NCBI GenBank assembly: GCA_937948705.1
Contig: CALECF010000150.1
Span: 1 to 8,453 of the forward strand
DNA length: 8,453 nucleotides
Reading direction: 5' to 3'
From: an uncultured Anaerosolibacter sp.
Lineage (GTDB): Bacteria > Bacillota_A > Clostridia > Peptostreptococcales > Thermotaleaceae
Shown here: positions 1-6,860 of the stretch, piece after piece
Numbering within the stretch: position 1 is the stretch's first letter
Layout of the letters: each line of letters begins with the position of its first letter
Notes under the pieces: model-generated
Told to the model about the DNA's origin: nothing
What the model saw: only the letters and a program-made list of their open reading frames with translations
Database searches by the model: none
Program-made: the position numbers and the translations under genes

Positions 1-1
1 A

Positions 2-460
2 GAATTAGTGAAGCGAATGATACAAGAAGGACACACCATAGCGAACCATACTTGGACACATCCAGATATGCGTACTCTCACAAGTGATCAACTCCTTACA
101 GAAATCATGGAGACACAGAATGCCATTGAAAGAGTCAGTGGGTTAAAAACCGCTATCATGCGACCCCCTTATGGCTTTGCCAATGATGCAGTAGTTCAAC
201 AGCTAAAAGGATTAGATTATAAAGCGATCCATTGGACTGTAGATACTAAGGACTGGAAAAATCCTATATCTGTTGATGAGATACTATTAAACGCATTGCC
301 TAAAATTACTGGAGAAGATACAATTATTCTTATGCATGACTCACCAGGAGATCGATCCTCCACAGTTAAAGTATTACCTGAGCTTATTGAGACACTACAA
401 AAGAATGGATTTGAATTTGTGACTACTGATACAATGTTAAATATTAAAGCATATAAATAA
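2..460 (+). CDS. Polysaccharide deacetylase (NodB homology domain), C-terminal part
   Basis: This is a carbohydrate esterase family 4 deacetylase that removes N-acetyl (or O-acetyl) groups from a polysaccharide such as peptidoglycan. The frame is open to the left edge, so the true start and the first NodB motif, which carries the catalytic-base Asp, lie outside the window. Numbering from the GTG at position 8, the visible motifs are the metal-binding HxxxH (NHTWTH, H14 and H18), RPPYG at 52-56, the WTVDTKDW segment with D79, D82 and W83, and the LMHD motif with the catalytic His110. About 150 residues remain, which is most of a NodB domain, and the protein ends soon after it at TAA. It converges on the germinant receptor operon. 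A role in spore cortex or cell-wall modification fits the neighbours but is inference. The family call is secure; the substrate is not. Confidence 0.93.
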   Translation, partial: ELVKRMIQEGHTIANHTWTHPDMRTLTSDQLLTEIMETQNAIERVSGLKTAIMRPPYGFANDAVVQQLKGLDYKAIHWTVDTKDWKNPISVDEILLNALPKITGEDTIILMHDSPGDRSSTVKVLPELIETLQKNGFEFVTTDTMLNIKAYK

Positions 461-474
461 CACGCTATAATTTT

Positions 475-520
475 GAATAATAAACAGGGCAGTGATATAT
501 CACTGCCCTGTTTATTATTC
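475..520. terminator. Bidirectional intrinsic terminator, perfect 46-bp palindrome
   Basis: The two 23-base halves (475-497 and 498-520) are exact reverse complements. The GC-rich core CAGGGCAGTGATA is flanked by A-rich and T-rich arms, so transcripts in either direction form a long hairpin ending in a U-rich tract (TTTATTATTCTTTT on the + strand, TTTATTATTC on the - strand). It lies 14 bases after the deacetylase stop and 20 bases beyond the GerAC-type stop. It can therefore terminate both convergent transcripts. Confidence 0.9.
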
Positions 521-540
521 TTTTCCTGCTTATGTTAAGA

Positions 541-1665
541 TCAGTTTATGGTTCCATAAAACTCGAAGAGCAGTTTTACCTCTACATTAAAGATTGCCGC
601 TCCGTATACCTCTTTCCACTCTACGGATTTCCAGTATGGGTTGTGCTTTGCTCGGATCATTTCACCAACCCCTAATGGATCTGAGCCGACTTCTTGAAGA
701 TAGGCTAGTACTTCTAGACAGTCCTTTTGGATGGATTTTGAAACGGCTTCCTCTAATCTTTTCTTAGCCTCTGGATTATCCATGCTGTGACCTACACCGT
801 ATTCAGCCAGTGAAGCTTTTAAATCCAGTTTGATATCTATCTGAGGAGTCTCACCCTCAGTGTTTATTTCAACTTTTCTCTTAGCACCCTTGATCGATAA
901 TGCAACCCCTTCTTTTATTTGTGATGTTTCACGTTCTTCCTCTTGATCACGATACATGTATTGAATCGTGTTATCTGTACCCAATAGTGCGTGCAGGATC
1001 CCGGTCTCAGCAGTATTGATTTCCCCAACCATTTTATCTCCGCTGAACAAGGCAGATCCAGCTATTTCTATATGCTTCCGGTTGTACCGCACCAGCGGTG
1101 TTATGGGATCTATGGTTTTTGAGTAGGCCAGAATGCTAAAATCATAAATCCTTGTTTCTGGAATATAGGAATTTTGGCGTGCGTTTACCAGCAAATCATT
1201 TACGTAAGCTGCAGGCCTTGGCTTATTTTCAAATTGTGCACTGAGTTCCATCATCTCCTTGGGGCTTCCGTCCACAACAATTACATTAGCCAGCAGAGGG
1301 TTCTCGCTCTGTCGCAGAAATATTTCGAAAAATTGGTTGATTCCTTTTTGTGCCAGCTCTTTTGAAAAATAAATATGCTGTGTCTTTCCACCCTCTACTG
1401 CTTTCCCTGAAACATGACGGACCTCTTCTCTAGCCTCCCTTAAAAGGTTTCTTGAAGTCGTAAAGACATCAACGTTCCCTTTGATATCAGGTCCTATGAT
1501 CGGGATGGTGGCGGTATAAACTAATTTTTCATCTTGATCCAGTTCCAATCCCAGCTGGAGGATAAAACCAATCCGTTCATAAATCTTTTGGTCCCAGCAT
1601 CCAGTTAAGATCAGAAGTGTCATACACATGATCATTACAAGGATGCGCTTCATAATGATTGTCAT
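541..1665 (-). CDS. Germinant receptor subunit C, Ger(x)C family lipoprotein (GerAC-type)
   Basis: This is the lipoprotein subunit of a nutrient germinant receptor, anchored on the outer face of the spore inner membrane and needed for receptor function. The 374-residue product matches the family's usual length of about 370-400. It starts MTIIMKRILV, followed by a hydrophobic stretch and the lipobox LTGC with Cys23, then the CWD typical of the family. I chose the ATG at 1665 over an upstream in-frame ATG at 1704. It has a well-placed AAGGAGTGA site, and it overlaps the stop of the preceding gene as ATGA, which suggests translational coupling. The C-terminal part (about residues 200-370) has the mixed charged and beta-rich look of Ger(x)C C-terminal domains and ends VKLLFEFYGTIN. 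It is the last gene of an A-B-C operon. Gene order resembles B. subtilis gerA rather than gerK, but the germinant cannot be read from the sequence. Confidence 0.95.
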   Translation of the reverse strand: MTIIMKRILVMIMCMTLLILTGCWDQKIYERIGFILQLGLELDQDEKLVYTATIPIIGPDIKGNVDVFTTSRNLLREAREEVRHVSGKAVEGGKTQHIYFSKELAQKGINQFFEIFLRQSENPLLANVIVVDGSPKEMMELSAQFENKPRPAAYVNDLLVNARQNSYIPETRIYDFSILAYSKTIDPITPLVRYNRKHIEIAGSALFSGDKMVGEINTAETGILHALLGTDNTIQYMYRDQEEERETSQIKEGVALSIKGAKRKVEINTEGETPQIDIKLDLKASLAEYGVGHSMDNPEAKKRLEEAVSKSIQKDCLEVLAYLQEVGSDPLGVGEMIRAKHNPYWKSVEWKEVYGAAIFNVEVKLLFEFYGTIN

Positions 1666-2747
1666 TGAGCCTTCACTCCTTTTTTTCTTAGAAAGGATAG
1701 GCAAAGAGATAAAACAAAAAATAAAGATACACCCATCCCGATATAGCTGGTAATATCGAGCAACATAAATGCTTCATTGATATCCCGCGGCATCCTACTT
1801 AATAAAACTAAAAATGCAAAATAGATCCCTAATGAGAGTTTTGTTTTTTTCAGCTTAAATACTTTCTCCAAGCCATAATAAGCGGTAAACATGTATGCCC
1901 GCATAGAACAGCCCATCACTACAAACCACAAAGCAATAATATACAAGTCTACTCTTTCAAGAATTGGTGCATTATAGGACCTTGCTATATTGAATAAGGG
2001 AATGATCTGAATTTGTAAAAAGCTTATTCCGAAGATGGCAGTACTAGAAGCTACCACAATTACAAAAAATAATGTACTTATCAGACTGGCAGTGATATGC
2101 CATTTAAATGCATTTTTCTTGTCCGTAATTTCTGGAAAAAGAAAAACGATCAACTCCAATCCGATAAAAGCGCGAAAGCTTATTTGAATACTGGATAATA
2201 TTTGGGCCATCCCAGCCTCCCCTATGGGCAAGAGAAAGGAAGTCCTAGCGTCCCCCATCATCAAAGCTATGAGTATAAGGAAAATAATATAGGATAAGAT
2301 CGAAACATATTTAAATCTGCAAACATATTTAAGTCCTTGCCAAACCAAATAAATCGACGGCAGCATAATAAAAGGTGATACTGCCCATACAGGTGAAAGT
2401 GGCAGTACTGTCAGTCTCAAAAAAGTGGTGAAAATACGAATCCCTCTCGCTGCAGCCAGCAGTAGATAGAAGATCAACAGGACATTCCAAACAGTTCCGA
2501 TGGCTTTTCCGAAAATCATCTGGTTGATATCGAATATTCCCTTATCTGAGTACCTTTCTAACAGCACAGTAAACAGCACACTGAATAGTATTGCGATAGA
2601 TCCTGCAATCAGCAGTGAAATCCATCCGTCTTGCCCTACTTCCTTTGCCAGAACGGAGGGAAGTGTAATCACGCCTATTCCAGTCTGTGTGACAAAAGTA
2701 AAGAGTGCCATTTGCTTGGATGTAATATTATTTCTTCCTGTCATCAT
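1662..2747 (-). CDS. Germinant receptor subunit B, GerAB/ArcD/ProY-type transporter
   Basis: This is the integral membrane subunit of the receptor, of the amino acid-polyamine-organocation (APC) fold, and the subunit thought to bind the nutrient germinant. The product is 361 residues, normal for the family, with about ten hydrophobic segments (near residues 12-33, 43-63, 88-108, 117-137, 148-165, 190-205, 219-241, 266-288, 305-319 and 336-354). The first segment contains TGIGVITLPS, matching the unwound glycine-rich TM1 of APC transporters. Two adjacent ATGs are possible. The upstream GAGGT is 4 bases from the first (2747) and 7 from the second (2744), so 2744 may be the actual start. The gene begins inside the end of the A-subunit gene (about 20-bp overlap) and ends in an ATGA overlap with the C-subunit gene, so all three are co-translated. 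The specific germinant is unknown. Confidence 0.95.
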   Translation of the reverse strand: MMTGRNNITSKQMALFTFVTQTGIGVITLPSVLAKEVGQDGWISLLIAGSIAILFSVLFTVLLERYSDKGIFDINQMIFGKAIGTVWNVLLIFYLLLAAARGIRIFTTFLRLTVLPLSPVWAVSPFIMLPSIYLVWQGLKYVCRFKYVSILSYIIFLILIALMMGDARTSFLLPIGEAGMAQILSSIQISFRAFIGLELIVFLFPEITDKKNAFKWHITASLISTLFFVIVVASSTAIFGISFLQIQIIPLFNIARSYNAPILERVDLYIIALWFVVMGCSMRAYMFTAYYGLEKVFKLKKTKLSLGIYFAFLVLLSRMPRDINEAFMLLDITSYIGMGVSLFFVLSLCLSFLRKKGVKAQ

Positions 2748-4206
2748 ATCTACCTCTAATAATATTTTTTGTCCTTGTGGTTTTGTCTCGTAATGCTATG
2801 TCTTTGATTGGTAATCTAAAAAATGAATCTTTCAAATCTCTTGTAGTTAATGGAATAAAAGGTTGAAAGTAGGGCTGCCCCAGTGACTCTATGGTGAATA
2901 GGTGGGTAATCGTCAACGCCGTAGCTACTACGATGCCAATAATGCCAAATATAGAAGCGGCTAATATGAAGCAAAAGCGCAGGATCCGTATGGCCAGTGC
3001 CATATCATAAGAGGGGATCACATAGGATGCAACCGCAGTGGCAGCCACAATGACAATGAGCAAATCACTGACAATCCCAGCCTGAACAGCAGCTTCTCCG
3101 ATAATCAAACCTGCAACAACACTGATGGCCGTACCGACATAGGTAGGTAGTCGTATTGCCGCTTCTCGAATCATCTCGACTGTTACCTCTAGGATCAAAA
3201 CCTCAATAATCGGCGGAAAAGGTACTCTTGCCCTGGATTCCGCTAAGGGTATAAGTAGGTCAAGCGGCACTGCGTAATAGTGGAAAGAGGTAACTGCGAT
3301 ATATATGGCTGGTAAAAATATGGTCAGGATCAGTGCCAAAAACCTTAACATACGTGACAAGGATCCATGAATCCATAGGGTACTATAGTCATCTAAAGCC
3401 TGGAAAAATGACATAAAGTTCACTGGAGCTATCAGAACTACCGGTGTTCCCTCCTGCAATACGACCATTCTTCCTTCAAGAAGCGCTGCCATGGCTTTAT
3501 CCGGTCTTTCAGTAGCAAGAAATTGAGGAAACAGGGAGTTCGGGTGTGCTGTTAATAACTGTTCGATATAGCCCAATGCAACTAGCCCGTCTATTTCGAT
3601 CTTACTAATTTGATCAAAGAGTTGGTTTACAAGCTCCATATTCGCAACGCCTTCTATATATGCAACCGCAACTTTTTGTTTGGTCTGCACCCCCAAAGTG
3701 ACGGTTTTGAACTTGAGTCTATTGTTTTTTATCTTTCTTCTCAGTATGGAAAGGTTGGTGCCCAGATGTTCTATAAATCCTTCATGAGGACCCCGGACAT
3801 TCTTTTCAGTGACTGGTTCTTCAATGCCTCTTTTTTCAATGTCTGCAAGCGTACAGGATACGGCAAAGGAAAGGGCATCACAAACAAAAACCGAATTTCC
3901 AAATATAATACTGTCTACGACTGCTTCCGAATCATATAGTAGGGTAGTTTCATTCAGTGGTAAATTATGAATATTTATTTCATTAGACAATTGGCTCAAA
4001 TTCATAGACACAATCGGAATGATAAAGTCTCTTTGTATTAGGTTATTGTCTGTAAGACCATCGATGTAAAAAAAGAAAGCTTCTTTCTGGTCATCAATAT
4101 ACACTTTCTTTTGTATAATATCAGGACAATCCTGAAGTTTTTCATTAATATATTCTAAATCAATATTGGATGAGATTTTTTTTCTACTATGGCTTTTCCT
4201 TCGCAT
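2728..4206 (-). CDS. Germinant receptor subunit A, GerA family spore germination protein
   Basis: This is the A subunit of a nutrient germinant receptor in the spore inner membrane, where A, B and C subunits assemble and trigger ion and dipicolinate release. From the ATG at 4206 the protein has 492 residues, within the family range. It has a soluble N-terminal region of about 280 residues, containing the family motif RGPHEGF near residue 138. A membrane region follows, with hydrophobic stretches near 285-307, 355-375, 380-400 and 409-435. The conserved LPTYVGTAISVVAGLIIGEA segment is near 354-373, and a short basic C-terminus (TTRTKNIIRGRYDDRKK) ends the protein. A GTG nine bases upstream (4215) is also in frame, but it overlaps the GAGGTGAT ribosome binding site, which is well spaced for the ATG, so I prefer the ATG. 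It is the first gene of the operon and is divergent from the yra-type operon. Receptors of this class are sigma-G dependent in B. subtilis. Confidence 0.96.
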   Translation of the reverse strand: MRRKSHSRKKISSNIDLEYINEKLQDCPDIIQKKVYIDDQKEAFFFYIDGLTDNNLIQRDFIIPIVSMNLSQLSNEINIHNLPLNETTLLYDSEAVVDSIIFGNSVFVCDALSFAVSCTLADIEKRGIEEPVTEKNVRGPHEGFIEHLGTNLSILRRKIKNNRLKFKTVTLGVQTKQKVAVAYIEGVANMELVNQLFDQISKIEIDGLVALGYIEQLLTAHPNSLFPQFLATERPDKAMAALLEGRMVVLQEGTPVVLIAPVNFMSFFQALDDYSTLWIHGSLSRMLRFLALILTIFLPAIYIAVTSFHYYAVPLDLLIPLAESRARVPFPPIIEVLILEVTVEMIREAAIRLPTYVGTAISVVAGLIIGEAAVQAGIVSDLLIVIVAATAVASYVIPSYDMALAIRILRFCFILAASIFGIIGIVVATALTITHLFTIESLGQPYFQPFIPLTTRDLKDSFFRLPIKDIALRDKTTRTKNIIRGRYDDRKK

Positions 4207-4343
4207 GGCAATCACCTCGGTAAGATTATTGCCTTCACCCTGGGTGATTATGCAACCTTTACATATCTATCAGGTTCTATTATGCATAAGCCCATGTTAT
4301 AAGGAGAAAATAATCAGGATAGAACAACTGGGAGGTGAACAAC
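4207..4343. promoter_or_regulatory. Divergent control region between the germinant receptor and yra-type operons
   Basis: This 137-bp gap must hold the promoters for both operons. It contains three visible elements: a 13-bp palindrome TCACCCTGGGTGA (4235-4247), the 8-base word ATTATGCA twice in the same orientation (4247-4254 and 4279-4286, exactly 32 bp apart), and a palindrome TTATGCATAA (4280-4289) that includes the second copy. Both flanking operons have sigma-G-controlled relatives in B. subtilis. A CATGTTA at 4293-4299 fits the CATnnTA pattern of a sigma-G -10 box for the + strand, but I find no convincing -35 box at 17-18 bp spacing. On the - strand no properly placed promoter is convincing either. 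I call it a control region and do not assign exact promoter boxes. Confidence 0.4.
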
Positions 4344-4550
4344 ATGTCTCAAAAGAGTAGGACGTTGCATGAAACAATGGAAATACATGAACTCCTCAAT
4401 CTTAAAACCGCTTGTATGACCAAATCTAAAATGATCCAAGGTCTCGTGTTTGATCAAGAATTAAAATCACTGCTAGAAAAAGATGTACAACAATCCATCA
4501 CAGCCGTAAATACACTACAAGGACTCCTAACAAAAACCCATCCACAATAA
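4344..4550 (+). CDS. yraG: Small spore coat-like protein, YraG-like
   Basis: This is a 68-residue helical protein and the first gene of a five-gene operon matching yraG-yraF-adhB-yraE-yraD of B. subtilis in order and size. I chose the ATG at 4344 because GGGAGGTGA lies six bases upstream. The in-frame GTG at 4335 falls inside that site. The sequence predicts two amphipathic helices, with a notable N-terminal motif HETMEIHELLNLK (residues 9-21) followed by TKSKM. It is clearly paralogous to the gene at 6198: both share HETxxxHELL, LKT, TKS, GLV, EL and LQ.LL in register. No signal peptide or membrane segment is visible. In B. subtilis these genes are annotated as spore coat-like and forespore-expressed; the molecular role is unknown. 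The match is from synteny and recalled family features, not from a search. Confidence 0.8.
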   Translation: MSQKSRTLHETMEIHELLNLKTACMTKSKMIQGLVFDQELKSLLEKDVQQSITAVNTLQGLLTKTHPQ

Positions 4551-4567
4551 TTGGAGGAGAAAACCAC

Positions 4568-4972
4568 ATGAACTATACGAAAAAATCAATCAATGAAATA
4601 AAAAAACCAATGAGTAATGATTTCTTAGAAATTGAAAACGCTGATGGTATGCCTGGGCTTGTGGATTCAACCATTGCCCTTGAATTTTTATTGTCTATCA
4701 AAACTGGCATAAGAAACACTGCAATCGCAATAACAGAAATTGAAAATTCTGAAGCGAGAACAGCTGTACGTAATTTGCTCAACGATACGATTAACCTGCA
4801 TGCTGAAGTTTCAGATCTTATGATTAGCAAAGGATGGCTCCACCCCTATGATGTGAATGAACAATTTAAACTAGATAAGATATCAGCTCAAACAGCAATT
4901 CAAATTGCCAGTCTAGAGCTCTTCCCTGGAGATACAAGCAGACTTGGTACATTTGCAACACCAAATTATTAA
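4568..4972 (+). CDS. yraF: CotF-family spore coat protein, YraF-like
   Basis: This is a 134-residue protein with a GGAGGAG site eight bases before its ATG and a 17-bp gap from the preceding small gene. After a polar N-terminal tail of about 30 residues comes a Coat F-type helical domain (about 33-117). It contains VDSTIALEFLLSIKTGIRNTA, a central His78 in NLHAEV, and the hallmark segment MISKGWLHPYDVNEQ (86-99). The C-terminus (GDTSRLGTFATPNY) is a tail that the second copy in this operon lacks. Coat F domains are alpha-helical and resemble ferritin-like bundles. I see Glu and His residues that could sit in such a bundle but no full di-iron motif, so metal binding is not claimed. Position and length fit YraF (about 122 residues in B. 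subtilis). Expected role: forespore-made structural or coat-associated protein; the biochemical activity is unknown. Confidence 0.85.
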   Translation: MNYTKKSINEIKKPMSNDFLEIENADGMPGLVDSTIALEFLLSIKTGIRNTAIAITEIENSEARTAVRNLLNDTINLHAEVSDLMISKGWLHPYDVNEQFKLDKISAQTAIQIASLELFPGDTSRLGTFATPNY

Positions 4973-4992
4973 TATTAGGAGGTCTACGAATC

Positions 4993-6138
4993 ATGAAAGC
5001 CGTAACCTATCAAGGCATTAAAGATGTAAGCGTAAAAGAAGTCGAATCTCCTAAAATCCATAAACCAGATGATATTATTGTAAGGGTAACGAGCACAGCC
5101 ATATGCGGATCAGATCTTCACATTATCCACGGTATGATACCCAATACTCCTCAAAACTATATCATTGGTCATGAACCAATGGGAATTGTTGAGGAAGCGG
5201 GCCCAGAGGTTACAGCGGTAAAGAAAGGTGACCGGGTAATCGTCCCCTTTAATGTTAGCTGTGGAGAATGTCATTATTGTAAGCATGATCTTACCAGTCA
5301 ATGCGACAACTCAAATCCCCATGGACAGAGTGGTGCGTATTTTGGATATTCGGAGACCTTTGGTGGATATCCAGGAGGTCAAGCCGAGTACATGCGCGTG
5401 CCTTTCGCAAATTTTACACCCTTCCGAATTCCTGATAATTGCGAAGTAGCAGATGAAAAATTAGCACTACTCTCTGATGCGGCACCCACAGCTTATTGGA
5501 GTGTTGATAACGCTGGCGTTAAAGATGGAGATACAGTGATCGTGTTAGGCTGTGGACCTGTAGGGTTATTGGCACAAAAATTTGCTTGGCTCAAGGGTGC
5601 CAAAAGAGTTATTGCAGTGGATTATATAGATTATCGTTTAGACCATGCCAAACGATACAATAGGGTAGAAATCGTTAATTTTGAGCAACACCAGAATACG
5701 GGAGAGCATTTGAAGGAAATTACAAAAGGTGGAGCAGATGTGGTTATTGACTGTGTTGGCATGGATGGCAAGATGACACCCCTTGAATATCTAGCAACTG
5801 GTGCAAAACTTCAGGGTGGCGCCATGGGGGCTATCGTTATAGCAACACAAGCCGTACGAAAAGGGGGTACTATTCAAGTCACCGGCGGCTATGGTGCCAG
5901 GTATAATGCCTTCCCTCTTGGAGATATATTTAACCGCAACATTAATGTGAAAACAGGACAAGCTCCAGTAATTCCGTACATACCCTTTCTATATAATCTA
6001 GTTGCAGAAGGAAAGGTAGATCTGAGTGATATTATTACCCATGTACTCCCATTAGATCAAGCAGAACGCGGATATGAGATTTTTGATACAAAAATGGATG
6101 GATGTATAAAAGTCATTCTTAAGCCATTTACTCACTAA
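4993..6138 (+). CDS. adhB: Zinc-dependent alcohol dehydrogenase, AdhB-like
   Basis: This is a medium-chain, NAD(P)-dependent zinc dehydrogenase of the formaldehyde/alcohol dehydrogenase-like branch, 381 residues, with AGGAGGT nine bases before the ATG. Visible motifs are the catalytic-zinc ligand Cys38 in ICGSD, His60-Glu61 in IIGHEPMG, and the four structural-zinc cysteines at 90, 93, 96 and 104 (CGECHYC plus a later Cys). The SDAAPTAYW segment is near 161-169, and the Rossmann glycine motif GCGPVG is at 186-191. Asp210 at the end of the second Rossmann strand (VIAVDYIDYR) favours NAD over NADP. All expected zinc ligands are present, so it should be active. The substrate cannot be read from the sequence; aldehyde or alcohol detoxification in the spore is inference. 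It is flanked on both sides by small-protein/CotF-like pairs, the same arrangement as B. subtilis adhB, which supports the symbol and forespore expression. Confidence 0.92.
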   Translation: MKAVTYQGIKDVSVKEVESPKIHKPDDIIVRVTSTAICGSDLHIIHGMIPNTPQNYIIGHEPMGIVEEAGPEVTAVKKGDRVIVPFNVSCGECHYCKHDLTSQCDNSNPHGQSGAYFGYSETFGGYPGGQAEYMRVPFANFTPFRIPDNCEVADEKLALLSDAAPTAYWSVDNAGVKDGDTVIVLGCGPVGLLAQKFAWLKGAKRVIAVDYIDYRLDHAKRYNRVEIVNFEQHQNTGEHLKEITKGGADVVIDCVGMDGKMTPLEYLATGAKLQGGAMGAIVIATQAVRKGGTIQVTGGYGARYNAFPLGDIFNRNINVKTGQAPVIPYIPFLYNLVAEGKVDLSDIITHVLPLDQAERGYEIFDTKMDGCIKVILKPFTH

Positions 6139-6156
6139 AATGCTACCTGAATCATC

Positions 6157-6176
6157 TGGGTAAGCTACCCATTTTT
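6157..6176 (+). terminator. Terminator-like hairpin between adhB and yraE (possible attenuator)
   Basis: TGGGTA (6157-6162) and TACCCA (6166-6171) form a 6-bp stem with a 3-base loop, followed directly by TTTTT (6172-6176). The stem is short, so it would probably terminate only part of the transcripts. It sits in the 59-bp gap between the dehydrogenase and the second small coat-like gene, just upstream of that gene's ribosome binding site. It may lower the expression of the last two genes. A copy of GCTACC at 6142-6147 could compete for pairing with GGTA. Confidence 0.5.
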
Positions 6177-6197
6177 GAAGGAAAAGGATGTGATATT

Positions 6198-6458
6198 TTG
6201 AATACAGGTAAAAGAATCGCACCCCACGAGACATTTGATCTCCATGAATTACTGGTCTTAAAAACTGTTAGTGCTACAAAGTCATCGGTAATGGCGGGAT
6301 TGGTTAAAGACGAAGAATTAAAGACAATCCTTCAACAGGATCTTAGTGCTACACAAGAACAGATCAAAGAACTACAGAGCTTACTTCAATCATCGGTACT
6401 TGCACCCTCAGACATAGGAAAAGACACTACTGGCGCCGAAGCTACGACAAGGCATTAG
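6198..6458 (+). CDS. yraE: Small spore coat-like protein, YraE-like (TTG start)
   Basis: This is an 86-residue protein and a paralogue of the product at 4344. The start is a TTG. The sequence AAAGGATGTGA just upstream is a one-mismatch match to the full anti-Shine-Dalgarno complement, with seven bases from its GGATG core to the TTG, and no in-frame ATG lies before the conserved region. Residues 10-30 carry the motif HETFDLHELLVLKTVSATKSS, aligned with the first small protein (HETMEIHELL). The helical core ends near LQSLLQ, and a polar, probably disordered tail of about 20 residues (SDIGKDTTGAEATTRH at the end) follows, making it longer than its paralogue. B. subtilis YraE is about 65 residues, so the tail seems extra here. 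No signal peptide or membrane segment is seen. The function is unknown beyond its expected place in a forespore-specific operon with CotF-like proteins. Confidence 0.8.
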   Translation: MNTGKRIAPHETFDLHELLVLKTVSATKSSVMAGLVKDEELKTILQQDLSATQEQIKELQSLLQSSVLAPSDIGKDTTGAEATTRH

Positions 6459-6496
6459 TCTTTATATTGATAAGCAGTGAAAGAAGGTGAATATCC

Positions 6497-6790
6497 ATGA
6501 ACATATTACAGAGCTTAGCCGGTATGGGAGATATGACGGAACAGGTTATCGCAACAGATTTTCTACTGGCTGCTAAAACCAGTGTTAGAAACTATGCTGT
6601 AGCCATATCTGAAACGACAACACCCGAAGTCAGAGAGGTGCTTCGTAGGCATTTGGACGTTGCTATCGATACCCATGAAAGTATACTGAGACACATGATG
6701 AATAAGGGGTATTATCATGTCCATGATCCGCAAGAGCAGATCAGAGTCGACATGCAAACTGCTGATACTGCCTTAAATCTACAACGGTAG
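6497..6790 (+). CDS. yraD: CotF-family spore coat protein, YraD-like
   Basis: This is a 97-residue CotF-like helical protein and the last gene of the operon, with AAGAAGGTGA six bases before its ATG. It is a paralogue of the protein at 4568. Aligned conserved features are ATDFLLAAKTSVRNYAVAISE (19-39), His60 in DTHESI, and MMNKGYYHVHDPQEQ (67-81), followed by a final short helix ending ALNLQR. Compared with the first copy it lacks most of the polar N-terminal tail and the C-terminal tail, so it is close to a bare Coat F domain. Its length matches B. subtilis YraD (about 99 residues). It probably assembles with its small partner encoded just upstream; that is inferred from the duplicated gene pairing, not seen directly. 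No catalytic motif is evident. Confidence 0.85.
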   Translation: MNILQSLAGMGDMTEQVIATDFLLAAKTSVRNYAVAISETTTPEVREVLRRHLDVAIDTHESILRHMMNKGYYHVHDPQEQIRVDMQTADTALNLQR

Positions 6791-6835
6791 GAGAACATAA
6801 ATGGATCTTGTCAGATCATACTATTAAGACAAATA

Positions 6836-6860
6836 GGGACATAAATAGTCCCATTTTTCT
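6836..6860 (+). terminator. Probable intrinsic terminator of the yra-type operon
   Basis: GGGAC (6836-6840) pairs with GTCCC (6848-6852) across a 7-base AT loop, followed by ATTTTTCTT. It lies 45 bp after the last stop codon of the five-gene operon. The stem has only 5 bp, so strength is uncertain. A second small hairpin, GATCT-TGTC-AGATC, lies at 6804-6817 but lacks a T tract. Confidence 0.5.

Noticed and set aside
541..4206. Assigning the receptor to a specific paralogue (gerA, gerB or gerK) and a germinant.
   Set aside because: The A-B-C order fits gerA and not gerK of B. subtilis, but order alone does not define specificity, so no symbol was given.
4217..4255. Promoter for the germination operon on the minus strand (TTGCAT or TGCATA with CAATAAT).
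   Set aside because: The -10 match is poor, and the implied transcription start would fall inside the ribosome binding site of the A-subunit gene.
4573..4830. Minus-strand ORF of 85 codons opposite the YraF-like gene.
   Set aside because: It is a shadow of a well-supported gene with a good ribosome binding site and a recognisable family; the antisense frame has no such support.
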